Part shown: positions 1-7,989 of the stretch, piece by piece | Position numbering within the stretch: the first letter of the stretch is position 1 | Layout: each line of letters begins with the position of its first letter | DNA from: a virus | Strand: one strand, 5' to 3' | Length of the DNA stretch: 42,552 nt | Virus record (IMG/VR): IMGVR_UViG_3300025128_000098 | Span: 1-42,552 of that record | Notes under the pieces: generated by a model | Database searches by the model: none | Seen by the model: the letters and a program-made list of their open reading frames with translations, nothing else | What the model was told of the DNA's origin: nothing | Translations under genes and position numbers: made by a program

Positions 1-2
1 GA

Positions 3-2666
3 GATAATCTTTTTCAAAACAGAGCAAGTAAGGATGAAAGGTTTATAATAACAGCAGCTAGACATTTTGAAAACAAAAGAGTTCTTGCAGATCAAGAAGC
101 AAGAGCATTTATGGCAAACAAAGGTTATTTTTTAGACGATCCTATTTTAACTTTTCAATCTTTAGCTAAACAAACAATACCTGTTACTGAGTTTTCTAGG
201 GTTTTTGGAGCAAGAGGAGAAAGACTACAAGGGTTTATTAATGGTATAAGACGAGAAGTTTATGGTGGTTCAGATACAACAAACAATACAAGCCTTAAAA
301 AAATAGCAGACAAATATGTTAAAGATTTAAAAGGAACTGTTGATGGTTATTTTGGTTTACATCATGCAGAAAGATCAGTTGCTAATAATGAAACAGCAGC
401 ATCTACTGTAGCAATTCTACAAGCTTTACTAGCAACTACTAAACTTACAAAAGTAGCTTTACCGAGTTTTGGTGATCTTATACAAACTTACAAAAACAGT
501 GGATTCTCTGCTGGTTTTGAAGCAACAAAAAAACAAATAGTTCGTATGCGTAACGAAGATCAGTTTAGACCTTCTGAAGCTTTAGGACTTAGAACAGTAA
601 AAAGTAAAGAAGATTTAAAAGGTGCTGAAAAAATAGGAGATGTTCTTTGGAATAATAGAAGATATAATGGTCTATTAGATAGAGTAATGGCTGAGTGGAT
701 GATTGAAATTAATCCTGCCAATTTAACTCAAAGATATGCACAAGAATATCAGCGTAAATTTTTTGAAATTGTTCAACTTGGTAGGATTACTAGGTTTGCA
801 AGAGAATTTGCATTTGATGCAGGAGCTATTAGAGCATGGCAAATAGGGCAAAAAATAGGAGACAAAGGAAAAGTTAAAAGAAGTTTATTAAAAGAACTAA
901 GTGATATAGGTTTAGATGTAGATAGCGCTAGGTATCTTAGTAAGTTTAAAAAGATGGATGACATACAAGGAGATGAAGTAGCAGAAAGATTAATCAATAG
1001 AGCAGGATTTAAGTCAGCAGAAAGAGATGCACTTATACCTACAGTTGGTAATAGACGATTATTTGCAGCTTCAAGAGATCCGTCAGTTCGTTTTTTAGGA
1101 AGTTTTCTTTCTTGGGCGCAAGCAAAAACAACACAAACAAATGCTCTTGTTACTCGTTTAGAAAATGGAGATGCTGCTTTAGGTGCAAGAATGATAGGTG
1201 CTTTATCAGTTTATGCTTCAATAAGACAACTACAACTAGATTTAAACTCATCAGAAGCCTTTAGGGATGATACGTTAATTTCAGAAAGTAAAGAAATAGA
1301 TCCTTTATTAACAAAATTAGGAGACACTGTTATCTTTTCTGCTGAAGTAATGCCTTGGTATTTAGACAAAGCAGTAAATACAATACGTTATGATTATGGT
1401 AGTAATCCTGTAACAGGACTTGCTCCTGTGTTAGAACTAATGGATGACTTAGTAACTGAATCAATAAAAGCTGGAAGAGGTGTAGACGAAGCCTTACAAG
1501 AAGGAGATAGAGAAGAACTTGTTGAAGGTTTAGTAGGTATTGGTGAAACTCTTGTTCCGTTCTTTAAAGATTGGTCGAGAAGTTATAGTGGTCTTTTTGG
1601 TATGGGAGGTCAGAAAAAAATAGCTGAACTAAAAGGAGAAAAGTATGCTCCTGTTCAATATAAATTTGAAGGATCAAAGCCAAGATATAAAAATTTCAAA
1701 GGCGGTGAAGTCTCAGAAGAAAACCCTGTACCTAACGCTGCTCCAGAACCTTCTGAAAGAATCAACCCTTATACTGGAGAGCCTTACGAATCTGAGATGG
1801 AACGTCTTGGTTTTAAAGACGGCTTACTTGTATCTATTGGTGTTGCACCTGTATCCGATAAAGAAATTAATAAATTAAAGAAGTCTTTAAAGAAACGACA
1901 AGCTAAACGAAATGGTGGTAAAGCTACTCGTAACTACGCAAAAGAATACGCTAATTACCATTCTTCTGAAAAACAAAAGAAAGACAGGGCGCACAGAAAC
2001 AACGCAAACAGGCAGTTAAAAAGAGAAGGAAGAATTGCAGCAGGTGATGGTAAAGATGTCGATCATAAAGATGGTAATCCTAGAAATAATTCACCAAGTA
2101 ATTTAACTGTTAAAAGTAAACATACAAATAGAACAAGAAAGTTTGCTGGTGGTATGTTAATAAAAGCTTTAGCACAAAGACAAGCTCAAAAGTTTGAAGA
2201 AGAAATGCCTGAAGATGCGAAAACTTATAGACAGTTTTATCGTTTTGCAAGAGAACAAGGGCTTTCTCATCCTGAAGCAGTAGCTGCTCAAGCCAGTTTA
2301 GAATCAGGACACGGTAAATCAGAGCTTGCTCTAAATCAAAACAATGTTTTAGGTATAAAAGTTCAAAGAAAGAAAGAGGTAGAAGAACAAGAATCTGTTT
2401 CTATGCCTACTGTTGAATACGAAGACGGAAAGAAAAAAGTTATTGATGCAAACTTTAGAGTGTTTGACAATGTTAGGGATTCATTTAAAGGATATGAAGA
2501 AAAAACAGCGCACGAAAGATATAATAAAGCAAAAGAAGCTGAATCAGCAGAACAATATTTAAGAGAGATACAGGAAGCAGGATATGCAACTGATCCAAAC
2601 TACGCAGATAAAACAATTGATATTATGAATCGTTATTCAGATTATATTTCTCCTAGATTTAAATAA
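3..2666 (+). CDS. C-terminal part of a giant virion protein with HNH nuclease and glucosaminidase domains (5' end outside window)
   Basis: The frame is open to the left edge, so the gene starts outside the window; the first ATG inside is at 111. The long N-terminal part looks like the C-terminal region of a large internal/ejected virion protein of podoviruses. Around 2030-2130 there is an HNH-like signature (VDHKDGNPRNN...NL, preceded by a Lys/Arg-rich stretch). Around 2220-2480 there is a FlgJ/GH73-type glucosaminidase signature (HPEAVAAQASLESGHGKSE followed by NNVLGIK), with the presumed catalytic Glu in ESGHGKS. Glucosaminidases of this type cut peptidoglycan, fitting entry through the wall; the nuclease domain could act on host DNA or be a remnant. 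The right-edge virion genes probably lead into this one on a circular map. The domain calls are motif-based and fairly safe; the role of the first 600 residues is inferred. Confidence 0.8.
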   Translation, partial: DNLFQNRASKDERFIITAARHFENKRVLADQEARAFMANKGYFLDDPILTFQSLAKQTIPVTEFSRVFGARGERLQGFINGIRREVYGGSDTTNNTSLKKIADKYVKDLKGTVDGYFGLHHAERSVANNETAASTVAILQALLATTKLTKVALPSFGDLIQTYKNSGFSAGFEATKKQIVRMRNEDQFRPSEALGLRTVKSKEDLKGAEKIGDVLWNNRRYNGLLDRVMAEWMIEINPANLTQRYAQEYQRKFFEIVQLGRITRFAREFAFDAGAIRAWQIGQKIGDKGKVKRSLLKELSDIGLDVDSARYLSKFKKMDDIQGDEVAERLINRAGFKSAERDALIPTVGNRRLFAASRDPSVRFLGSFLSWAQAKTTQTNALVTRLENGDAALGARMIGALSVYASIRQLQLDLNSSEAFRDDTLISESKEIDPLLTKLGDTVIFSAEVMPWYLDKAVNTIRYDYGSNPVTGLAPVLELMDDLVTESIKAGRGVDEALQEGDREELVEGLVGIGETLVPFFKDWSRSYSGLFGMGGQKKIAELKGEKYAPVQYKFEGSKPRYKNFKGGEVSEENPVPNAAPEPSERINPYTGEPYESEMERLGFKDGLLVSIGVAPVSDKEINKLKKSLKKRQAKRNGGKATRNYAKEYANYHSSEKQKKDRAHRNNANRQLKREGRIAAGDGKDVDHKDGNPRNNSPSNLTVKSKHTNRTRKFAGGMLIKALAQRQAQKFEEEMPEDAKTYRQFYRFAREQGLSHPEAVAAQASLESGHGKSELALNQNNVLGIKVQRKKEVEEQESVSMPTVEYEDGKKKVIDANFRVFDNVRDSFKGYEEKTAHERYNKAKEAESAEQYLREIQEAGYATDPNYADKTIDIMNRYSDYISPRFK

Positions 2667-2669
2667 TAC

Positions 2670-2698
2670 TTGACAAAACTTAAAAAGGATACTATACT
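2670..2698 (+). promoter_or_regulatory. Late sigma70-type promoter P-lysis (TTGACA, 17 bp, TATACT)
   Basis: A perfect -35 (TTGACA, 2670-2675) lies exactly 17 bp from TATACT (2693-2698), in the short gap after the giant virion gene. The context CTTGACAAA...TATACTA recurs at 24910 and 27232, so it looks like a phage late promoter family read by host RNA polymerase. The -10 touches the ATG of the next ORF. A start point about 7 nt downstream would lie inside that ORF, so the promoter may mainly serve the holin-like genes. Confidence 0.75.
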
Positions 2699-2875
2699 AT
2701 GTTACTATACACCGAAGAACAATTAGAAAATGCTTACGATATTTATCGTACTCATCAAGCCAGACAAGATTTAAGCTTTATGAGTTTAGAACATTTTCGA
2801 TTATTCTATGAACAACTGGCTGAAGAAGTCTTAACAGGTGACATAGAGGAGAGTTATGGTGGGTTTTCCATTTGA
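2699..2875 (+). CDS. Small acidic hypothetical protein (58 aa)
   Basis: The ORF begins MLLYTEEQLENAYDIYRTHQ and continues as a Glu-rich, probably helical protein with no membrane segment. Its ATG abuts the -10 element of the promoter at 2670 and has no Shine-Dalgarno, so it must be read from upstream transcripts or start at a later codon (an internal ATG lies at 2780). It overlaps the next gene, whose SD and start at 2856 lie inside it. I do not recognise a family. The sequence is not low-complexity and fills the gap precisely, which supports it being real. Confidence 0.5.
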   Translation: MLLYTEEQLENAYDIYRTHQARQDLSFMSLEHFRLFYEQLAEEVLTGDIEESYGGFSI

Positions 2876-3299
2876 AATAATTACGATGCTTGGCTCTACT
2901 TTGCTAAGTAGTTTGCTAAGTATATGGTCGCAAAGTCGCAAGGCTAAAGAAGAACAACAAAAACTTCTTATAACGAGAGGTGAGTTCGAGATGAAAGCCA
3001 AGCAACAGTCTCTTGATCACGGATTAAAAGACAAAGGTTTTGCTTGGACACGAAGAATCATAGCTTTGGTTTCTGTATTCGCAATAGTAGTGCTGCCAAA
3101 AATGGTCGCAGTATTTTATCCAGATGTGGATGTAACAGTCGGATACACCAATTGGAATCCGGGTTTTTGGTTTTTTAGAGAAGGTAGAGAGATTTTTGAA
3201 TGGATTACTTTTCAAGGTTTGGTAATAACGCAATTAGATACCAATTTAGTATCGGCTATAATTGGCATGTACTTTGGTGGTAGTCTAGTTAAGAAGTAG
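2856..3299 (+). CDS. Holin-like membrane protein (147 aa)
   Basis: An amphipathic N-terminus (MLGSTLLSSLLSIW) is followed by a charged coiled segment rich in Lys/Glu/Gln, an Arg-Arg-flanked hydrophobic segment at about residues 66-85 (IIALVSVFAIVVLPK), an aromatic loop with several Trp/Phe, and a final hydrophobic segment (LVSAIIGMYFGG). This layout resembles the three-segment holins of marine phages and gene transfer agents (GTA_holin_3TM-like). A strong SD (GAGGAG) precedes the ATG at 2856, which overlaps the upstream 58-aa ORF. Neighbouring small membrane proteins and the muralytic domain upstream suggest a lysis cassette. The holin role is inferred from topology, not shown. Confidence 0.6.
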   Translation: MVGFPFEIITMLGSTLLSSLLSIWSQSRKAKEEQQKLLITRGEFEMKAKQQSLDHGLKDKGFAWTRRIIALVSVFAIVVLPKMVAVFYPDVDVTVGYTNWNPGFWFFREGREIFEWITFQGLVITQLDTNLVSAIIGMYFGGSLVKK

Positions 3300-3312
3300 A
3301 GGAAGAAAAAAA

Positions 3313-3693
3313 ATGAATATGCAAAATCAAATGAGTGGTTTCTCAGGAGACATGGACAGGAACGAGGTCGAAATAGACTTAAGTAAATTCATGGCACTCC
3401 TTCAAGAGAAGTCAGATTTAAAAGACAGGATAAGGGAACTTGAAGATGAGAAGAACGACAACCCTTATCAAAAATTTATATTTGTAGCAGAAGCAATAGA
3501 CAGTTGGAGAATAATTCCAAGAGCTTTCTTAGGTGTCTATATGTATCTGTTATATTTTACAACATTCTGGTTCATGGACTTGCCTGAACCTACATTTGAA
3601 CAATCAGGATTAATCTCGATTGTTGTGGGCGCTGGCGCAGCATGGTTTGGATTATATACAAACAGCCATAAGCCAGACGGTAAAAAAGACTAG
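3313..3693 (+). CDS. Two-segment membrane protein with N-terminal coiled coil, possible second holin
   Basis: This 126-aa protein has an acidic N-terminus and a coiled-coil-like stretch (residues ~20-50, LLQEKSDLKDRIRELEDEK). Two hydrophobic segments follow (about residues 70-92, AFLGVYMYLLYFTTFWFM, and 100-118, LISIVVGAGAAWFGLY), then a short basic tail. The start at 3313 has an AGGAAG SD. It lies 13 nt after the holin-like gene and 12 nt before another one-segment membrane protein, so the three probably form one lysis or membrane-remodelling unit. No family is recognised with certainty. Confidence 0.6.
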   Translation: MNMQNQMSGFSGDMDRNEVEIDLSKFMALLQEKSDLKDRIRELEDEKNDNPYQKFIFVAEAIDSWRIIPRAFLGVYMYLLYFTTFWFMDLPEPTFEQSGLISIVVGAGAAWFGLYTNSHKPDGKKD

Positions 3694-3705
3694 AGGTAAA
3701 AACTA

Positions 3706-3885
3706 ATGAGTTTAATATTATTTTTAATAATTATCGTCATGGGTATTATGTGGCATTGTGAGCCAAACATGATGCGAGACATGGTTGCTAAATCTAAAAT
3801 TGTTTTAGAAAAAGCAAAAGTTCTTGCAGTCAAATGTAAAAAATACGCAGTCGATATAAAGGATTTATTTAAGTACAAAGGGTAA
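3706..3885 (+). CDS. Small single-pass membrane protein (59 aa)
   Basis: ATG at 3706 follows an AGAGG SD, 12 nt after the previous stop. The product has a strongly hydrophobic N-terminal segment (MSLILFLIIIVMGIMW), then a Cys and a Met/Lys-rich amphipathic tail that may run along the membrane surface. It could be a lysis accessory such as an antiholin or pinholin, or a spanin part; the Cys after the hydrophobic segment is not in a clear lipobox. Its close packing with the two membrane proteins upstream supports it being real. The function is unknown. Confidence 0.55.
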   Translation: MSLILFLIIIVMGIMWHCEPNMMRDMVAKSKIVLEKAKVLAVKCKKYAVDIKDLFKYKG

Positions 3886-3906
3886 CCTTAATCTTAAATA
3901 ATAGGA

Positions 3907-3982
3907 GTCTCTTAGAACGCTCATATGGAGGTCTGAGAGGCATTTATAAACAGCATTCTTGCTTATAATAAGGAGAAGAAAA
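3907..3982 (+). promoter_or_regulatory. Structured 5' leader of hsp20: ROSE-like RNA thermometer candidate
   Basis: Two stem-loops precede the hsp20 start. The first pairs 3907-3916 with 3932-3941 (10 bp with two G-U pairs), plus an inner CTC/GAG stem. The second puts the Shine-Dalgarno AAGGAG (3970-3975) opposite TTGCTT (3959-3964) across a 5-nt loop. That pairing includes a central G.G mismatch, the arrangement described for ROSE elements, where U(U/C)GCU covers AGGA and melts on heating. A small heat-shock gene directly downstream is the usual ROSE context. The short stem could arise by chance in AT-rich sequence. Confidence 0.5.
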
Positions 3983-4426
3983 ATGGTCAGAAAAAGAAAT
4001 GACTTTTATGGAATGGTGGATTTTAGAGATCCAATATTTTCATCATTGTTTGTAGGATTTGATGGTCTTTTTAAGAACATGGCAGAGATGTCACAAGGTT
4101 CTAAAAGTCTACCAAGTTATCCACCTTACAATGTGCTTCAAGACGGAGACGATTACGTAATTGAAATCGCTCTGGCAGGCATCAGTAAAAAAGATGTCGA
4201 CATTACATTACAAGAAAGAACCTTAACAGTTTCTTATGAGTCTTCAGAAGATGAAGGCGATAACAAACTGTATAAAGGAATTGCACAACGCTCGTTCAAA
4301 AGACAATTTAATTTGTCTGAAGACATTGAGGTCGAAGGTGCAAACTTTGTAAATGGTATGTTAAATATTTTCTTGAAGAGAATTATTCCAGAAGAGAAGA
4401 AACCCAAAAAAATAAAAATTAAATAG
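3983..4426 (+). CDS. hsp20: Small heat-shock protein, Hsp20/alpha-crystallin family
   Basis: The alpha-crystallin domain runs from about residue 40 (PPYNVLQDGDDYVIEIALAG) to the conserved FVNGMLNIFLKR (the usual A-x-x-x-G-x-L region), with a C-terminal I-x-I motif (KKIKIK) used in oligomer assembly. Length (147 aa) is normal for IbpA-type proteins. I take ATG 3983 (SD AAGGAGAAG) as the start; the in-frame TTG at 3959 overlaps the SD and is unlikely. Such ATP-independent holdases occur in marine T4-like phages, where a role in capsid folding or scaffolding is suspected. Here the gene sits between the lysis-like genes and two exported proteins. Its leader may be a thermometer. Confidence 0.92.
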   Translation: MVRKRNDFYGMVDFRDPIFSSLFVGFDGLFKNMAEMSQGSKSLPSYPPYNVLQDGDDYVIEIALAGISKKDVDITLQERTLTVSYESSEDEGDNKLYKGIAQRSFKRQFNLSEDIEVEGANFVNGMLNIFLKRIIPEEKKPKKIKIK

Positions 4427-4433
4427 TGATAAA

Positions 4434-4586
4434 GTGGAATATGATTTTGAAAGAAAATGGACAAGGGTGAATAAGGAATACCTTACAACCTTAGTTGATG
4501 ATCACCAAAGATACCGCTTTATGTTTAGAGTTCTTTTTGGCTATTTAATTTTTGATATTATATTACACTTAGGTTTACTAAATTAA
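4434..4586 (+). CDS. Small hypothetical protein with C-terminal membrane segment (50 aa)
   Basis: A GTG-start ORF fills the gap between hsp20 and the next gene. It has a charged N-terminus (MEYDFERKWTRVNKEYLTTL) and a hydrophobic C-terminal segment (LFGYLIFDIILHLGLLN) that could be a tail anchor. It lies 8 nt downstream of the hsp20 stop, probably translationally coupled, with no clear SD. The composition looks protein-like, but the GTG start and short length keep confidence low. Function unknown. Confidence 0.4.
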   Translation: MEYDFERKWTRVNKEYLTTLVDDHQRYRFMFRVLFGYLIFDIILHLGLLN

Positions 4587-4613
4587 TTTTATACTGAAGA
4601 AGAGGAGGGCAGT

Positions 4614-5777
4614 ATGATAAACAAAACTAAAACTTTATTTGGAGCTTTGATTTTATCTGCTCTTTTCTTTGGAGGTCCTGCGCAGGCAGATCAAACAGGT
4701 GATTGTACAGCAGGTGAGCAGTATTGTGAACAGAACTCGTTGAACACAACCAACACCACAACGACCACAAATACCAACACTAACACTAATACCAACACTA
4801 ACACTAATACTAATACTAACAACAACACAAATACAAACACAACAACGACTACTGGAACGCAAACCAATACCAATAATAATACGAACACTAACAGCAGTAC
4901 AAATACAAGCACTAACACTAACACTAACAATAACACTAGCACCGCTACAAATACAAATAATAATAACAATGTTAACTCGACTACGACAACTGGTACGAAC
5001 ACCAACAACAACACAAATGTTAACACTAGTACATCTACTAGTTCTAGTACCAATAACAATACAACTAATTCAACTGTTTCTAGTACGGTAAATACTACTA
5101 ATAGTAATACAAATAATAACAATAACACCAGTACATCTACAAATACTAATAACAATAACAACAATAGTACAAGTAATAATACTAATAATAATACGAACAC
5201 TAATGTAAACAAATCTGATTCAACTTCTCAAGTTACATCAAACAATAAGAACGTAAACGAAAACAAAAACACTTCAGACAACACCAACAGAAACATAAAT
5301 GAAAGCAAGTCTGAACAGGTTATCACACAAAATATCAATCAAAAAGCACCGCCTGCTTCTGCGATTGCTCCTTCTATTATGAGCTACAGCCAAGACCTTT
5401 GTACGGTTGGAAGGTCAGGTGCATATCAAGGACAAGTGTTTGGTTTCTCTACAGGTCGTACAGTCCGTGACGAAAACTGTGAACGCTTAAAGCTTTCCAA
5501 GTATCTATACGATACAGGCATGAAAGTAGCCAGTGTCTCTATACTTTGCCAAGACCCTCGTGTTTTTAAAGCAATGTCTATGGCAGGCACTCCATGTCCT
5601 TACGAAGGAAAGATTGGTGACGAAGCAAAACTTGCATGGAAAGAAAACATTACAGATAGACCTGATTACATCGAAGCAAAGGCTCAATACTTAAAGAAGT
5701 GTAAAGGTACTAGAAATAAAAGTAATCTGAAAAAGTCGAGGCTGACTTGTGCTAGGGAATTTGACAAAGGCATTTAG
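4614..5777 (+). CDS. Exported Asn/Thr-repeat protein with conserved Cys-containing C-terminal domain
   Basis: The start at 4614 has an excellent SD (GAGGAGG). A classical signal peptide (residues 1-25, Lys-rich then hydrophobic, ending AQA) directs export. Residues ~43-210 are almost pure Asn/Thr/Ser, followed by a Lys/Asn/Glu linker. From about residue 245 a C-terminal domain has four Cys (DLCTVGRSGAYQGQ, ENCERLKL, ILCQDPRVF, PCPYEGK). Similar C-terminal domains occur in exported or virion-linked proteins of large marine phages. The Asn/Thr tract would be flexible and sticky, like repeat regions of surface adhesins. The 3' end overlaps the next exported-protein gene by 29 nt, so the two are likely made together. 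No activity can be assigned. Confidence 0.8.
   Translation: MINKTKTLFGALILSALFFGGPAQADQTGDCTAGEQYCEQNSLNTTNTTTTTNTNTNTNTNTNTNTNTNNNTNTNTTTTTGTQTNTNNNTNTNSSTNTSTNTNTNNNTSTATNTNNNNNVNSTTTTGTNTNNNTNVNTSTSTSSSTNNNTTNSTVSSTVNTTNSNTNNNNNTSTSTNTNNNNNNSTSNNTNNNTNTNVNKSDSTSQVTSNNKNVNENKNTSDNTNRNINESKSEQVITQNINQKAPPASAIAPSIMSYSQDLCTVGRSGAYQGQVFGFSTGRTVRDENCERLKLSKYLYDTGMKVASVSILCQDPRVFKAMSMAGTPCPYEGKIGDEAKLAWKENITDRPDYIEAKAQYLKKCKGTRNKSNLKKSRLTCAREFDKGI
4741..5215 (+). repeat. Degenerate AAC/ACT-type codon repeat encoding the Asn/Thr tract
   Basis: About 475 bp consists nearly entirely of AAY, ACN and AGY codons in short alternating runs (for example aacactaacactaatacc). It is a candidate for slippage and length variation between related phages. 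The absence of stops on the opposite strand here is a composition effect, not evidence of an antisense gene. Confidence 0.8.
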
Positions 5778-7977
5778 TGTAGTACTTCTTTTATTTGCCT
5801 CGTCAGTCAACGCTAATTATATATACGAAGCAAACCAAAGTCTTTTTGATTTAACAAGTCAAACAGGCACAACCAACATGGCATCTGGTGACGATCAAGT
5901 CTCAGGTGCTTTTAATTTAGATTTTACATTTACGTTCTATGGCGAGGACTTTACAACTGCTAGAATGGCAACCAATGGTTGTTTACATTTTGGGTCGACA
6001 GGATCTTACTGTAACGACTACACACCTGATCCTCTACCTGAAATTACATACACCTTATATCCTTTTTGGACTGATCTAATACGAGACAACGGCTCAAAAG
6101 TTTTAGCCAAAAACTTTACCGATAAAAGTGTCTTTGGTTGGTACAACCTACGAGAATACAATCGAGGAAACACAGACAATTCTTTTGAAGTAGTTTTATG
6201 GAAGTCTAATAATACCTTTGAGTATCGTTATGGTGGATTAAATATTATTAATCATGATGTCTTGATAGGTGAACAAGGTGCAGCAGACGAGACATATACA
6301 TATTTGTTCTATGACCAATGCGGTAAAGGAACAACAAATGCTTCTGGTACTTGTGTAAATGCTACATGGAACAACAGTTCTTTTAATACTCTGTTAGAAA
6401 ACGGTGGAAGCTTATATGGTTTAGGAACAGGAAACTCTATAGACTGTAGCAATCCTCTTAATAATAGTTCTTGTGTTGGATATGATGCAGCATATTTAAC
6501 TCAACAATGTGGATTGGATTCACTACACAGCACCTCTTGTCCTTTATATTGGGAAGCCTACGATGATTTACAATGTGATTTAGATCCTCAATATGCTCCG
6601 TTTTGTGCAGGCTATGCTCAGGAAGCTTCGGTAGCTTACTACATTGAAGATGAGTTTGATTATGGATACGAAGAAGAAACAAACTATGGTTATCATGAAG
6701 AAGAATTTTATTATGATGATTATATAGAAGAAGAACTATACGAAGAATACGTTACATTTTTTGAAGAAGACCAATACGAAGAACTGTTCTTTGAAGTTCC
6801 AGAAGAATTTGAAGTCTTTGCTTTTGAAGAAGAACTCTTTGAAGAAGAAATATTTATAACAATAGACGAAGAATATTATATACCTCTAGAGTCTATAGAA
6901 GTAGAAGAGCTTCCTATTTTATTAGAAGAAGAATACATAGACTTTGTAGTTGATATCTTTGAACAAGATACTCCTGATCCTATATTCTTAGAAGAAGTTT
7001 TATTTGAAGAGTTTGAAAGACGAGAGATAATAATAGAAGAAGAGTACATGGAAGAAGAACCTGTAGAGTATTTAGAGTTTGAAACCATAGAAGAGCTTGA
7101 AGAATGGTTTGAAGAAGAAGAAATAGAAGAAGAAATAGAGGAAGAAGTAGAAGAAATAGAAGAAGAAGCTGAAGAAACTAGAGTAGCTGAAGAAGAAAAG
7201 AGTGGTATTACTACACAAATGTTAAGTGTTGTAGCCAGTACAATACAAACAGCAACCAACAGCGTGAGTGGTACAACATCAGGCACATCTATCCACGCAA
7301 CAGGAAATACAAAAGCATCTGGCGGTAGTGTCGCAGGAAATACAACAGCTACAGCAGTAACCAGTAGTGTTACAGGCGGACAAAGCATGTCAAACTCACC
7401 GAGTATATCAGCTCAAGTAGTTAGTTCAGTGGTACAAACGCAACAAGTTTTAAATAGTTTTAGTACCGACAGCAGTGTTTCAAATACCATGAGTACACAA
7501 AACACAGCAGTAGGAAATACCGACAGTGGCAGTAACACAACAGTAGGTTCAACTACCACAACAACTACTGAAACAACTACCAATACTAGTGTTGCGAGCA
7601 ATACAAGTGGTAACAATAATACAGCAGTAGGGAATACAGGTGGTGACGAAAATGCAGCAGTAGGTGAAACAACTGGTCCTCAAAACACAGCAGTAGTATT
7701 TGAGAACAACATGCAAGACCAACAAGAACAATTAGAACAGCAACAAGAAGAGACAGGAAAATACGCAGACTCTACACAGCTTGTTGCGTACATGGGTACA
7801 GTGCCGGGATTTGATGCATACAAACAAATAGCTATGCCACAGGCTTCTGCATGGTATGAACCTAAAGATATTTACATGGCGGCTTTGATGCCTGATAACA
7901 ATCAAGCATTCTTTGGGATGTATTCAGATAGTTTGAATGGACTAAAAGCCTTACAAGATTTACAACCTAACTTATAA
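5749..7977 (+). CDS. Exported NIDO-like protein with long Glu-rich and Ser/Thr-rich regions (742 aa)
   Basis: A GTG at 5749 with a GAGG SD gives a signal peptide (LTKAFSVVLLLFASSVNA). Residues ~25-190 resemble a nidogen-like (NIDO) domain: MATNGCLHFGS, LYPFWTDLI, FEVVLWKSNNTFEYRYGG, DVLIGEQGA. Next comes a Cys-containing segment (residues ~235-290). Residues ~296-485 are an extreme Glu/Tyr/Phe tract with dozens of EEE runs. Then come a Ser/Thr/Gly/Asn region with VGNT-type repeats and a C-terminal tail (residues ~650-742). NIDO domains are extracellular, so this is probably a surface or secreted adhesin-like product. It overlaps the Asn/Thr protein gene by 29 nt. The NIDO call is by motif only; the biological role in infection is unknown. 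Confidence 0.75.
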   Translation: MLGNLTKAFSVVLLLFASSVNANYIYEANQSLFDLTSQTGTTNMASGDDQVSGAFNLDFTFTFYGEDFTTARMATNGCLHFGSTGSYCNDYTPDPLPEITYTLYPFWTDLIRDNGSKVLAKNFTDKSVFGWYNLREYNRGNTDNSFEVVLWKSNNTFEYRYGGLNIINHDVLIGEQGAADETYTYLFYDQCGKGTTNASGTCVNATWNNSSFNTLLENGGSLYGLGTGNSIDCSNPLNNSSCVGYDAAYLTQQCGLDSLHSTSCPLYWEAYDDLQCDLDPQYAPFCAGYAQEASVAYYIEDEFDYGYEEETNYGYHEEEFYYDDYIEEELYEEYVTFFEEDQYEELFFEVPEEFEVFAFEEELFEEEIFITIDEEYYIPLESIEVEELPILLEEEYIDFVVDIFEQDTPDPIFLEEVLFEEFERREIIIEEEYMEEEPVEYLEFETIEELEEWFEEEEIEEEIEEEVEEIEEEAEETRVAEEEKSGITTQMLSVVASTIQTATNSVSGTTSGTSIHATGNTKASGGSVAGNTTATAVTSSVTGGQSMSNSPSISAQVVSSVVQTQQVLNSFSTDSSVSNTMSTQNTAVGNTDSGSNTTVGSTTTTTTETTTNTSVASNTSGNNNTAVGNTGGDENAAVGETTGPQNTAVVFENNMQDQQEQLEQQQEETGKYADSTQLVAYMGTVPGFDAYKQIAMPQASAWYEPKDIYMAALMPDNNQAFFGMYSDSLNGLKALQDLQPNL

Positions 7978-7989
7978 CGGAGAAATAAA

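Noticed and set aside
4691-5212. 173-aa antisense ORF opposite the Asn/Thr repeat
   Set aside because: It is a Leu/Val shadow produced by AAY/ACN codons on the other strand; no SD or plausible protein pattern.
6876-7388. 170-aa antisense ORF opposite the Glu-rich region
   Set aside because: A Ser-rich shadow of GAA/GAG codon runs, lying inside a convincing gene.
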